NCBI GenBank assembly: GCA_029916745.1 | Contig: JARXWK010000003.1 | Location: 62,001 to 126,000, forward strand | Reading direction: 5' to 3' | DNA length: 64,000 nucleotides | Origin: Dysgonomonadaceae bacterium PH5-43 | GTDB taxonomy: Bacteria > Bacteroidota > Bacteroidia > Bacteroidales > Azobacteroidaceae | Part shown: piece after piece, positions 55,708 to 64,000 of the stretch | Layout: every line of letters begins with the position of its first letter | How positions within the stretch are numbered: position 1 is the first letter of the stretch | Position numbers and translations under genes: made by a program | The notes under the pieces: generated by a model | What the model was told of the DNA's origin: nothing | The model's database searches: none | Seen by the model: only the letters and a program-made list of their open reading frames with translations

Positions 55708-56388
55708 ATGAATAAGATTATAATAGCAATAGACGGACACTCTTCGTGCGGAAAGAGTACAATGGCTAAAGACTTAGCAAAAACTATCGGATACAGATAC
55801 ATAGATAGCGGTGCTATGTACAGAGCTGTTACTTTGTTTGCTATCGAACACAATATGTTTGATGGTGATGAATTAAACCTTGAAACTCTTCGTAAAGAAA
55901 TTAAGAACTTAAAAATCTCTTTTGAAGTAAACAATACGGGGCGTTCAGAAACTTATCTTAATGGTGTAAATGTAGAGAAAGAAATTAGAGCTATGGCAAT
56001 AGCCGAAAAGGTAAGCATTGTTGCTGCTGTAAGCTTTGTAAGAGAAGAGATGGTAAAACAACAACAAGCTATGGGACTTACCAAAGGCATTATTATGGAC
56101 GGTAGAGATGTTGGCACTGTTGTTTTTCCTAATGCCGAATTGAAAATATTCGTTACTGCATCGCCACAAATAAGAGCTCAACGCCGATTAGACGAACACA
56201 AAGCTAAGGGCGATAATATGACCTTCGACGAAGTGCTTAACAACCTTGCCAAACGCGACCATATAGACTCTACTCGCAAAGATGGTCCGCTTAAACAAGC
56301 CGACGATGCTGTAGTTATCGACAATTCTAACCTTACAATAGAAGAGCAAAACGCAAAACTTATTGCTCTTGTAAACGATAAATTATAG
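55708..56388 (+). CDS. cmk: (d)CMP kinase
   Basis: 226 aa. Phosphorylates CMP/dCMP. P-loop [19 protein letters not shown] at the N-terminus, [33 protein letters not shown] (CMP-binding Asp/Arg), [13 protein letters not shown] and the basic [13 protein letters not shown]. Starts 4 bp after porQ and shares its promoter. Confidence 0.95.
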   Translation: MNKIIIAIDGHSSCGKSTMAKDLAKTIGYRYIDSGAMYRAVTLFAIEHNMFDGDELNLETLRKEIKNLKISFEVNNTGRSETYLNGVNVEKEIRAMAIAEKVSIVAAVSFVREEMVKQQQAMGLTKGIIMDGRDVGTVVFPNAELKIFVTASPQIRAQRRLDEHKAKGDNMTFDEVLNNLAKRDHIDSTRKDGPLKQADDAVVIDNSNLTIEEQNAKLIALVNDKL

Positions 56389-56424
56389 AAGTTTTTCTTA
56401 GTTGTAAAAATCGTACTGCGCCAT

Positions 56425-56514
56425 AAAAAAAACTCACTGAGTTTTACCTCGCAACACACTGAGATTAGATACAAAACTCACCGAGTTATTTTAAAAACTC
56501 AGTGAGTTTTTTTT
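56425..56514. repeat. Third CACTGAG-family array, also a bidirectional terminator
   Basis: CACTGAG at 56435 and 56457, CACCGAG at 56479, CAGTGAG at 56500: steps of 22, 22 and 21 bp. The outer units form exact 21-bp inverted arms (56425-56445 and 56494-56514) ending in eight A and eight T, so it can terminate both cmk and the efflux operon. Unlike the copies at 7 and 19.8 kb, it has no promoter. Confidence 0.8.
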
Positions 56515-56522
56515 GTGACGTA

Positions 56523-57608
56523 TTAGTTCCTCTTACTATAACTAATCACTGCCCAAACATTCGATACTATTGCAAAAATCATTAAAGCTCCTACTTGCGG
56601 AAGAATTTCCAACATACTACTACCTTTAAGGTATACCTGTCTCATTATTTGAATAAAATATTTAAGAGGATTGATAGTAGTAATTAATTGAGCCCATTCG
56701 GGCATACTCCCTACAGGAGTAAACAGTCCACTTAGAAGAATAAATATCAACATAAAAAAGAAAATAACAAACATTGCTTGCTGCATAGTGCCCGAATAAT
56801 TAGAGATAACCAAACCAAACCCAGATATAGCAAGTACATACACCGTTGCTGACAGATAAATGGTTAACAAACTGCCTATAGGCACCAAACCATAAACCAA
56901 GTAAGCTATGCAAAAACAGAGTGTTAATATTATGTATCCAATTATCCAATAAGGGATAAGCTTAGCTATCACAAATACAAATTTAGATATTGGCGTTACA
57001 TTAATCTGCTCTATTGTTCCAGTCTCCTTCTCTCCTACTATATTTAATGCCGGTAAGAAACCACAAATAAGGGTAAGCAACATAACCATAATAGCAGGTA
57101 CCATAAAAACTTTATAATCCATACGAGGATTAAACTTATTAAGTTCGCGAATATCAACAACTCTACTTTTATCGCTCACCATTTCAATGCTACTGTTTAT
57201 AATAGCAGACAAATAAGAACTGCCTATAGAACCTTTAGTACCGTTTACCGTATTAGCAGATATAAGTATTTTGCCTACTTGTTCTTTTACGAGCGATTGT
57301 TCAAAGTTGTGAGGTATCTCCATAATAATATCTGCCGAGCCTGAACGTATAACTTCCATAGCTTGTTCGTAACCCGAACTATAATCTACAAAATTGAAAT
57401 ACTTCGATGACTCTACCTTCTGAATTATTTGCTGAGACAGAATAGATTTATCGTTATCAACTACGGATAGATTTATATTAGTAACTTCTTGATTGGCAGC
57501 CCAAGGCAAAACAAGCAACATAACGCAAGGCATAAACAACACTAAGCGTGGTAAAAATTTGTTACGCTTAAATTGTTTGAACTCTTTTTCTATTAAATAT
57601 TTAAGCAT
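56523..57608 (-). CDS. ABC-2 permease, second of the efflux pair
   Basis: 361 aa. One TM near the N-terminus, a large extracytoplasmic domain, then five TM segments (VMVPAIMVMLLTLICGFLPA, GEKETGTIEQINVTPISKF loop, FIILLSGLFTPVGSMPEWAQ). This is the ABC2_membrane_3 layout (YhhJ/YbhR type). Last gene of the operon; 1 bp after its sister permease. Works as a heterodimer half with the gene at 57610. Terminated by the array at 56425. Confidence 0.88.
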   Translation of the reverse strand: MLKYLIEKEFKQFKRNKFLPRLVLFMPCVMLLVLPWAANQEVTNINLSVVDNDKSILSQQIIQKVESSKYFNFVDYSSGYEQAMEVIRSGSADIIMEIPHNFEQSLVKEQVGKILISANTVNGTKGSIGSSYLSAIINSSIEMVSDKSRVVDIRELNKFNPRMDYKVFMVPAIMVMLLTLICGFLPALNIVGEKETGTIEQINVTPISKFVFVIAKLIPYWIIGYIILTLCFCIAYLVYGLVPIGSLLTIYLSATVYVLAISGFGLVISNYSGTMQQAMFVIFFFMLIFILLSGLFTPVGSMPEWAQLITTINPLKYFIQIMRQVYLKGSSMLEILPQVGALMIFAIVSNVWAVISYSKRN

Positions 57609-57609
57609 A

Positions 57610-58680
57610 CTACTTAATTGTTGATTTTTGCAATCGTTGAACGCTTACAGTAACTAAAACTATTGCCATAATAAACAATATTATTACCTCTTTCATTACA
57701 TAAGTTATATCCAATCCTTCTATCATAATCTTTTTAACAGCAGATATAAACCAACGTGCTGGTATGATATTAGAAATCCATTGTAGTATTTCGGGCATAC
57801 TTTCTATGGGAAACATCATTCCTGAAAGTAAGAGTACTGGCATAAGCAATACCATTCCCGAACCAAGCATTGCGGCGAGCTGTGTTTCTACCATAGACGA
57901 AATTAACAAACCCAGCGACAAGGCTACGAATATAAATAAAACCGAGATAACTATAAGCCACGTAAGACTTCCTGCGATTGGCACTTCAAGCAAAAAAACC
58001 GAAAGCAAGAGTATTGTCGCAAGATTTACCAACGATAACACAAGGTAAGGAATACATTTCGATAGTATTATATTTATAGGCTTAACGGGCGAAATTAGTA
58101 ATACGTCCATCGAACCTTTTTCTTTTTCACGCACTATCGATATTGATGTCATCATAGAGCAAATAAGCATTAATATTAATCCCATAACTCCAGGCACAAA
58201 GTTAAAAGAACTCTTCATCTGTGGATTATAGAGATACTTAATTTCGACAACGGGTGTTGTTGGTGCAAAAGATGCTATTACGCTTTTAGTATAGTTTATT
58301 ACAGCAGTAGCTCTATTTGGGTCGGTACCATCTGCTATTAGTTGCACAGAAGCCTTACCCGAATGTATAATATTCTGATGAAAACCTTTCTCAAAATTTA
58401 TTATAATATCTGCCTTATCTCTACGTAATAAAGATTCTGGATCTGATGGATTTGTTATTAATTCTGTAAACGTAAAGTAAGGATTAGCTGCTATTCGTTC
58501 TTTTATTTGTCGAGTATAAGTATCTTCACTTGGGTCGAATATAGCTACTCGTATATTATTCACTTCTGTGCTTATAGCAAATCCAAAAAGTATAATCTGT
58601 ATTATTGGCATAATAAGCAATATCATTACCGTACGCTTATCTCTTAATATGTGACAAAACTCTTTTTGTATAAAGTTCAT
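57610..58680 (-). CDS. ABC-2 permease, first of the efflux pair
   Basis: 356 aa from ATG 58680 (MNFIQKEFCHILRDKRTVM, typical of the family). A start at 58716 would overlap the ATPase by 26 bp and adds no conserved residues. Same layout as the gene at 56523: N-terminal TM, periplasmic domain, five C-terminal TM with the loop REKEKGSMDVLLISPVKP and the end LLLSGMMFPIESMPEILQWI. YbhS type. Confidence 0.87.
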   Translation of the reverse strand: MNFIQKEFCHILRDKRTVMILLIMPIIQIILFGFAISTEVNNIRVAIFDPSEDTYTRQIKERIAANPYFTFTELITNPSDPESLLRRDKADIIINFEKGFHQNIIHSGKASVQLIADGTDPNRATAVINYTKSVIASFAPTTPVVEIKYLYNPQMKSSFNFVPGVMGLILMLICSMMTSISIVREKEKGSMDVLLISPVKPINIILSKCIPYLVLSLVNLATILLLSVFLLEVPIAGSLTWLIVISVLFIFVALSLGLLISSMVETQLAAMLGSGMVLLMPVLLLSGMMFPIESMPEILQWISNIIPARWFISAVKKIMIEGLDITYVMKEVIILFIMAIVLVTVSVQRLQKSTIK

Positions 58681-58690
58681 AACTATTTGT

Positions 58691-59434
58691 TTAAGTGTAT
58701 TTTGCTTTACGGGCAAGCAATGTAAAAACTTCGTCCATATCTTTAGCCTTGTATTTTGTCTTTAGATTATGTGGAGTATCAAGAGCTTCTATCTTTCCAT
58801 CAACCATTATCGACACTCGATTACAATACTCAGCCTCGTCCATATAATGAGTGGTAACAAACACTGTGATACCTTTATCGGCAGCTTCATATATCATCTC
58901 CCAAAACTGTCTACGAGTTTGAGGGTCTACACCTCCTGTTGGTTCATCTAAAAAAACTATTTTAGGCTCGTGAAATATTGCTATTGAGAAAGACAATTTC
59001 TGTTTCCAACCAAGCGGAAGAGACTTTACCATACTATTGCGTTCCCCTATCATACCCAAGGAAGTAAGCAATATTTCTGTTTTTTCAGCTATTATATTGT
59101 CTTTCATTCCGTATATGCCACCAAACAGTCGTATATTTTCCCATACTTTTAAGTCTTCGTACAACGAAAACTTCTGACTCATATAGCCTATATTCTTCTT
59201 TATCATTTCCGGATTACGGTTTATATCGTATCCCGCAACTGTTCCCTCTCCAGAAGTTGGTTTGCTTAGTCCGCATAACATACGCATAGCTGTAGTTTTG
59301 CCTGCTCCATTAGCTCCAAGGAAGCCGAATATTTCTCCTCTACACACATCAAAGCTTATATCATTTACCGCCGTAAAGCTACCAAAACGCTTACAGAGCT
59401 TACTTACACATATCACTTTCGTTTGTTCTTTCAT
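58691..59434 (-). CDS. ABC transporter ATPase, second of two
   Basis: 247 aa. Walker A FGANGAGKTTAMR (preceded by FGFL), Q-loop MSQKFSLYEDL, signature SLPLGWKQKLS in place of LSGGxxQ, Walker B IVFLDEPTGGVD, and switch His in VFVTTHYMDEAEYC. The degenerate signature is typical of the second ATPase in YbhF-like pairs. Partner ATPase is the next gene upstream (2 bp gap). Confidence 0.9.
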   Translation of the reverse strand: MKEQTKVICVSKLCKRFGSFTAVNDISFDVCRGEIFGFLGANGAGKTTAMRMLCGLSKPTSGEGTVAGYDINRNPEMIKKNIGYMSQKFSLYEDLKVWENIRLFGGIYGMKDNIIAEKTEILLTSLGMIGERNSMVKSLPLGWKQKLSFSIAIFHEPKIVFLDEPTGGVDPQTRRQFWEMIYEAADKGITVFVTTHYMDEAEYCNRVSIMVDGKIEALDTPHNLKTKYKAKDMDEVFTLLARKAKYT

Positions 59435-59436
59435 AT

Positions 59437-60342
59437 TTACTTAGCAGATAAATACATATAACAATCTTCTATTGTAGGAGAAATGATTTTCATCTCTAAT
59501 TCGGCATTTCCAACATCTACAAGATATTTATATAGAGCTTCTTCCGATAATGTTTTTTCAACAGTAATATGATGTACATTGCCAAAAGCAAAGCAAGTTT
59601 TTACGCCAACAATACTTTTTAAGTCTCTTAGCAACTTAAACATATCAGACGACTGCACCGACAATAAACGTTCGGGGTAAGCTTGTAAAATATTAGAAGG
59701 AGTATCTATAATCATAAAACTACCTTCTTTCATTAATCCTATTCGGTTACACAATTCCGCTTCCTCCATATAGGGTGTTGAAACTATTATACTTATATCG
59801 TCTTTCTTTAATTTGAGTAACATATTCCAAAGTTCTTTTCTCGACACTGGGTCAACTCCAGTTGTAGGTTCATCAAGAAACAATACTTTAGGTTTGTGAA
59901 TTAGAGCGCAACAAAGAGCAAGCTTTTGCTTCATACCTCCCGAAAGATTACCTGCAAGCCTGTTTTTGAAAGGCTCTATCTGTACGTATATATCTTCTAT
60001 CAAATTATAATTTTCTTCAATACTTGTATTAAAGAGATTGGCAAAGAATTTAAGGTTTTCTTCTATTGTTAAATCTTGATAAAGAGAAAATCTGCCAGGC
60101 ATATAGCCCACGTTACTACGAATACTTCTCCAATCGGTTTTTACATCTAAACCTTCGACATAAGCATAACCCTTATCGGCTTTAGCGAGTGTGGTAAGTA
60201 TCTTAATTAAGGAGGTTTTACCAGCACCATCGGGTCCTATCAAACCAAATATTTCTCCTTTTGTAATTTCAAAAGAAATGCCATTCAGAGCTTTTACCTT
60301 GCCATAACTCTTAAATATATCCTTTACTTGTATCGAAATCAT
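59437..60342 (-). CDS. ABC transporter ATPase, first of two
   Basis: 301 aa. Walker A IGPDGAGKTSLIK, Q-loop MPGRFSLYQDL, canonical signature LSGGMKQKLALC, Walker B VLFLDEPTTGVD; the switch position reads VSTPYMEEAELC with Pro instead of His, as often seen in this family. About 70 C-terminal residues form an extra domain. In enterobacteria the equivalent protein (YbhF) is one fused chain; here the halves are separate genes. Starts right after the HlyD gene. Confidence 0.9.
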   Translation of the reverse strand: MISIQVKDIFKSYGKVKALNGISFEITKGEIFGLIGPDGAGKTSLIKILTTLAKADKGYAYVEGLDVKTDWRSIRSNVGYMPGRFSLYQDLTIEENLKFFANLFNTSIEENYNLIEDIYVQIEPFKNRLAGNLSGGMKQKLALCCALIHKPKVLFLDEPTTGVDPVSRKELWNMLLKLKKDDISIIVSTPYMEEAELCNRIGLMKEGSFMIIDTPSNILQAYPERLLSVQSSDMFKLLRDLKSIVGVKTCFAFGNVHHITVEKTLSEEALYKYLVDVGNAELEMKIISPTIEDCYMYLSAK

Positions 60343-61236
60343 TTATTCAAAGATTACATCAGCATACATTCCTATCTTTAACATACCATCGTTAGGAACT
60401 TCTATTTTAATGGCATACACAAGGTTAGCTCGTTCATCTCGAGTTTGTATTGTTTTAGGAGTAAACTCAGCTTTGTCTGACACCCAAATAAGTGCTCCCT
60501 CATATTCTCGTCTTTCTTTTTCTTTGTAATCTGCAAAAACTTTTACCTTCTGATTAAGTTTTACTCTTGTTAATTGGTCAGACGTTATATAAGCTCGCAA
60601 TATCATTTCATCAAGATTTGCAACCTTAAATATTGGCTTACCAATACTTGTAACTTCTCCAGGCTCGGTATATTTAGTAAGTATCGTTCCTTTCACAGGA
60701 CTTGTTATTCTACTTTTTTTAAGTTTATCGTCTACCTCTTCAATCTGATAAGAAAGAGCAAGGCTTTCGCCATCTATACTTAAGTTACTATTTTGCAAAG
60801 ATGATCGTTGAGCCTCTAATTGTTTTTCCAAGAAAGCTATTTGCGCTTCTATATCGTCGAGTTGTTTCTGGTTTGCAACCCCTCCTTTTATTAGATTAGA
60901 AACACGTACTTGTTCACGCTTTTGTGTTGCTATCTGTTGTATTGTCGACGCTATTTGCTTTGGTATATCTTGCGACTTACTATTTACCGCCTTAAGTTTA
61001 GACTCTAACTGCATTTTTGTTAGATACAGTTGAGTTGTATCTACACAACCTAATGTAGTATAAGCCTCAACATTGCTCCCCTCTTCAATGTTAAGATTAA
61101 GAATTTCTCCTACAGCCTGCGATGAAACTATTATCTCTGTTGCTTCAAACACTCCCGAAGCATCATAATCGTATTTATTTCTGTTGCACGCAACAACAAG
61201 CATAATCGCTAAAAAAAGAATTATTATCTGTTTCAT
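60343..61236 (-). CDS. HlyD/membrane-fusion lipoprotein of the efflux system
   Basis: 297 aa. Lipoprotein-like signal MKQIIILFLAIMLVVACNRN. Biotinyl-lipoyl-like halves (VSSQAVGEILNLNIEEGSNV and SPVKGTILTKYTEPGEVTSI) flank a coiled-coil hairpin (residues about 75-165), then a beta-barrel domain. It bridges the permeases and the TolC protein in the periplasm. Adjacent to the first ATPase with no gap. Confidence 0.9.
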   Translation of the reverse strand: MKQIIILFLAIMLVVACNRNKYDYDASGVFEATEIIVSSQAVGEILNLNIEEGSNVEAYTTLGCVDTTQLYLTKMQLESKLKAVNSKSQDIPKQIASTIQQIATQKREQVRVSNLIKGGVANQKQLDDIEAQIAFLEKQLEAQRSSLQNSNLSIDGESLALSYQIEEVDDKLKKSRITSPVKGTILTKYTEPGEVTSIGKPIFKVANLDEMILRAYITSDQLTRVKLNQKVKVFADYKEKERREYEGALIWVSDKAEFTPKTIQTRDERANLVYAIKIEVPNDGMLKIGMYADVIFE

Positions 61237-61238
61237 TT

Positions 61239-62519
61239 CTATTGATTTAATGTGTGTTTTAATTGATATACATATTTCATCATCTCAAGTTCGTGAGTTG
61301 ACTTATTTTGTTTTGCCGATTGTTCGGCATTCATTTCTCTTATTATATCGGTAGAGTTAATAATACCAAACTCTATTTTGTTTTCGGCAGCCAAACGAAT
61401 ATTCTTTCTAAGAACAATAATATCATCGTCTTCTTCTATCTTTTTTCTATAACTATTAATAGCCTCTTGCTGTTGAATAATTTTAATACGAGAGTTGAAC
61501 AGATAAACATCTTGCAACACCATTGTATTTTTAATTGCATTATCGATCTTCCTATAATCATTATTCTTAGTATAAAGGTTACTTATATTCCACGACAGTT
61601 TAAGTCCTCCAACAGCATAAGCTCTAAATCCCTCTTTAAGCATATTAAGAGCCGGATTAGCATAACCAGCTTGTATAAAAGCCCCAAGCTTAGGAAGATT
61701 AGCTGAATTAATTTTCTTTTTTTGAACTTCTAAGAGATTTATATTCGAATGAAAATAATTTATCTCAGGAGTAGCTATATCCGAATCGGCAAACAAACCT
61801 GAATATCTATTTAAGTCTATATCATTCAGCTTCGGACGTACTATATATATATTATCGTCAGTTGACAATCCTACAAAATAAGCAAGCATATTAGAATAAC
61901 TCTTTCGTAAACTTTCGAGTTCTATGCGTTGTTGTGTATTTTGCTTTATCTCTACCTTTACAACATCTATATCTACCTGAGTAGCCGTACCATTACCATA
62001 AGCTGTATTTATCTTATTAAGATTTACATTCAGTTCTCTTAAATAAAGACTATTGAGCGACAACCTTTCATCAATCATAAGTATTCCAAAGAATATTTCG
62101 TTTACCCTTTCTCGAATAGCATACATCTCAACATCAAGCTGACTTTTATCTACTAAATGTTCGGCTTCAATAATTTGTTTTTGAGATTTTGTTACGCCTC
62201 CGTCGAATATAGTCTGATTAACTTCGGCTACTATTTGATACTGGTCTTTATTTATTGTAGGAATATCTATACTCGGCATAGATATAGGAATACTTGTAAC
62301 ATCGGTTTGATAAGTAGCTTTACCCGATATATACAGTTGAGGCATATACGCTTTAGAAGCATTACTAAGACTATAACTTTCGCTTTGCGATATAAGATTG
62401 TAACGCTTTATCTGCGGATAATTCTGCTCAGCCATCTCAAAACACTTCTCAATAGTAAGCTGAGCATAGGTAGTGAGTACCGAGACACATACTAATAAAA
62501 TTACAAATCGTATTTTCAT
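61239..62519 (-). CDS. TolC-family outer-membrane efflux protein
   Basis: 426 aa. Signal MKIRFVILLVCVSVLTTYA, then two OEP repeats of long amphipathic helices, with ISGKATYQTDV and FIQAGYANPALNM as barrel strands and IFFGILMIDERLSLNSLYLRE as helix. Its ATG overlaps the TetR stop in ATGA (62516-62519), so it is translationally coupled. Two bp before the HlyD gene. Confidence 0.9.
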   Translation of the reverse strand: MKIRFVILLVCVSVLTTYAQLTIEKCFEMAEQNYPQIKRYNLISQSESYSLSNASKAYMPQLYISGKATYQTDVTSIPISMPSIDIPTINKDQYQIVAEVNQTIFDGGVTKSQKQIIEAEHLVDKSQLDVEMYAIRERVNEIFFGILMIDERLSLNSLYLRELNVNLNKINTAYGNGTATQVDIDVVKVEIKQNTQQRIELESLRKSYSNMLAYFVGLSTDDNIYIVRPKLNDIDLNRYSGLFADSDIATPEINYFHSNINLLEVQKKKINSANLPKLGAFIQAGYANPALNMLKEGFRAYAVGGLKLSWNISNLYTKNNDYRKIDNAIKNTMVLQDVYLFNSRIKIIQQQEAINSYRKKIEEDDDIIVLRKNIRLAAENKIEFGIINSTDIIREMNAEQSAKQNKSTHELEMMKYVYQLKHTLNQ

Positions 62520-63145
62520 AGCATAATACTCTTTAATATTGTTTCTATAATCTCTTCACGCCTGTGCTTTATGAACTCCAACTTTTGTCTTTCGGGTATT
62601 TCCAACAATACATCTATAACTGGAAGAGCTAAAAAACTAAATACATTTAACGATATTATATTAAGAAATAAATCTTGAGAAGAAATATTCCTCACATTAC
62701 CTTTAGCTATTTCCTCTTTCAATTCTTTATCAAAAAGTTTCAATATATCATATGGAACATTACCAATCTCGGTTCTTGCCAAAGTAATCCTATCTGGGTT
62801 TTTTACTAATTCACTAAGTATAAGCATCGGAAGTTTAGGATTTTGAGTTATCATATCAAAATGGCAACCTATTCTTTTTGCCAATTTTTCTTCAAAACTA
62901 CCAACAGAATTATCTTCACAGAAAAACGCCGTAGCGAATAAACTAATCTTTTTCTTAAATATACGAAGGAAAAGATTCTCCTTTGTTCGGAAATAATAAT
63001 GTACCATTGCGTGGTTACAACCTGCCTCTTTAGCAATTAGCGTTGTTGATGTTTGATTAAAACCTTTATCTAAGAATAGATTTTCAGCCACATCTAAAAT
63101 CTTTTCCTCCATATTTATCTCCGTCTGCTTTGCACTGTTATTCAT
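62516..63145 (-). CDS. TetR-family repressor leading the efflux operon
   Basis: 209 aa. N-terminal helix-turn-helix: ILDVAENLFLDKGFNQTSTT, LIAKEAGCNHAMVHYYFRTK, ENLFLRIFKK. The C-terminal ligand domain is a variable bundle, as usual. It is the first gene of the seven-gene operon and probably represses it until an inducer binds. A good inverted repeat lies 31-53 bp upstream. The start may be 63145 or the ATG at 63112 (MEEKILD). Confidence 0.9.
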   Translation of the reverse strand: MNNSAKQTEINMEEKILDVAENLFLDKGFNQTSTTLIAKEAGCNHAMVHYYFRTKENLFLRIFKKKISLFATAFFCEDNSVGSFEEKLAKRIGCHFDMITQNPKLPMLILSELVKNPDRITLARTEIGNVPYDILKLFDKELKEEIAKGNVRNISSQDLFLNIISLNVFSFLALPVIDVLLEIPERQKLEFIKHRREEIIETILKSIML

Positions 63146-63175
63146 TTTACTATAAATTTAATATCGTTATCATTG

Positions 63176-63198
63176 CTGTTTAACACATCTGTTAACAG
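63176..63198 (-). promoter_or_regulatory. Likely TetR operator
   Basis: CTGTTTAACA CATC TGTTAACAG: arms match over nine bases except for one extra T. It lies 31-53 bp before the TetR start, where an autoregulatory site would be. Confidence 0.55.
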
Positions 63199-63560
63199 CG
63201 CAAAGGAAAGCATAAAATATTTACTACGCAAACGTTGGCAAATAAAATTATATTTAGCTGATAACAAAAACAGCACAACATACAAAAACGATAAAACAAT
63301 CTTAGCAAAAGGAAGTAAGTGAAGTTATTATAAACCCCTTGCATATCTTTGTCGAAGCACCTTGTCATTATTAGGAAAAAGACGCCCTAAATAAAGTTTT
63401 ACATTTTTAGGAGAAAAATACAACAATAACAGTTTATCGCAACTGCTATTAAAAAATGTTGCAGTTGTAATTTACTATCAAAATGTATATTTGACATATT
63501 GGAAACAGTGGTGCGATAACTAAGAATAAAAAGGTTGGATGTTGTGATTTGCTATTAAAA
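63199..63560. other. Non-coding stretch with a lone promoter-like site and a hairpin
   Basis: A plus-strand TATCTTTG at 63344-63351 fits a -7 box, but no gene follows. CAACTGC (63440-63446) and GCAGTTG (63461-63467) form a 7-bp hairpin. No coding region is supported. Confidence 0.45.
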
Positions 63561-63707
63561 TTTATTACTGTCCGATAAAACTTTTTTAGGTAAAAAATAG
63601 GGCTGAATCCATTTGCAGAATTCAACCCTTGTTGATTACTTTTGTAGCTCCTAAACAAACAAAACTAATCATTGGTAAAAGTACACATTTTATCGGACAG
63701 CAATAAA
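63561..63707. mobile_element. 147-bp MITE-like element with 20-bp terminal inverted repeats
   Basis: TTTATTACTGTCCGATAAAA (63561-63580) and TTTTATCGGACAGCAATAAA (63688-63707) are inverse with 19 of 20 matches. The interior has a hairpin GGGCTGAAT/ATTCAACCC near 63600-63628 and no transposase. A target duplication was not clear. It would need a transposase elsewhere. Confidence 0.65.
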
Positions 63708-63870
63708 AAACTAAAAGTTAAAAGTATGATAGCTTGCATTACAGTTAAGGCTGGAAGCCTTTTTAGACCTAAGAACTAAGAGTTATGTGCTTCTCTTTGC
63801 ACCAACTTTTAGTTCTTATCTTTTAGTTTTTAACTTGTGCGAAGCACACCATTTTTTATCTTTTATCTTG
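63708..63870. repeat. Degenerate relative of element U
   Basis: Runs of AACTAAAAGTTAAAAG and of the inverse TTCTTATCTTTTAGTTTTTA surround CCTAAGAACTAAGAG. TGTGC GAA GCACA (63836-63848) again carries the GCGAAGC mini-hairpin sequence. The 41-bp block of the other copies is missing. Confidence 0.6.
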
Positions 63871-63880
63871 CTTGCCTGTC

Positions 63881-64000
63881 GTTTCACCCGTATGAAACAG
63901 GTTGTTTTATTAGTGTGAAACAAAGTGTTTCACCTATATGAAACAAGTGTTTTCAAACCGTGAAACGAATTATATCAAACCGAGAAACGGGTCGTTTCAA
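63881..64000. repeat. Family C array, copy 2, reaching the window end
   Basis: GTTTCA-type motifs at 63881, 63904, 63927, 63949, about 63972 and 63994, and TGAAAC-type at 63893, 63916, 63939, 63961 and about 63983: steps of 22-23 bp. GAATTAT(A/C)TCAAA is shared with copy 1 at 31.4 kb. The array continues beyond base 64000. Confidence 0.85.

Noticed and set aside
63449-63658. 69-codon minus-strand frame
   Set aside because: It lies mostly inside the MITE-like element and shows no motif.

Overview
The window looks like chromosomal DNA of a low-GC member of the order Bacteroidales (Bacteroidota). The evidence is a type IX secretion (T9SS) component (PorQ), proteins with T9SS-like C-terminal sorting domains, a short primary sigma factor without region 1.1, a lack of Shine-Dalgarno sites, and many promoters with the Bacteroidota -7 box TAnnTTTG. 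I cannot name the genus. No rRNA, plasmid origin, prophage, CRISPR-Cas or intact transposase was seen. There is one tRNA, tRNA-Pro(GGG).

Layout. 0-7 kb: a truncated PgpH-type HD phosphohydrolase, type I asparaginase, two outer-membrane-barrel genes and an acyltransferase broken by one in-frame stop. 7-15 kb: pyrG-yidC, two conserved proteins of unknown function and a glycosyltransferase with no normal start codon. 15-27 kb: galM, zupT, a secreted LamG-like protein, a TonB-like lipoprotein, a Dna2-like nuclease-helicase, a DUF4143 ATPase, an L,D-transpeptidase and fabD. 27-46.4 kb: an accessory surface-protein locus. It holds a 1138-aa and a 3955-aa secreted protein that share a C-terminal module. 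Each has a small signal-peptide/single-TM protein beside it. Between them lie two tandem membrane-bound AraC-type regulators. 46-56 kb: tRNA-Pro, degP/htrA, rpoD, a second DUF4143 ATPase, a polyprenyl synthase-unknown-tatD operon, tonB, porQ and cmk. 56-63 kb: a compact TetR-TolC-HlyD-ATPase-ATPase-permease-permease efflux operon. The last 0.85 kb is repeat-rich and non-coding.

The most unusual content is between the genes. Nine intergenic arrays have different sequences but nearly the same period of 21-23 bp. They fall into five families: CACTGAG (three loci), TCTTAGTAGA (two), GTTTCA/TGAAAC (two), GGAAATTTATTTCC (one) and CACTATATGTTTTTGAGG (one). Most begin at or just after a stop codon. 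One is a fourfold reiteration of the last 18 bases of tatD. Two CACTGAG arrays are preceded by a promoter and terminator hairpin that could make a very short RNA; the two hairpin stems differ completely but both pair perfectly. The two TCTTAGTAGA arrays, each joined to the same 41-bp hairpin element, lie in opposite orientation about 31 kb apart. They bracket the surface-protein locus and could support its inversion.

All functional calls come from motifs and neighbourhood read by eye; no database search was run.
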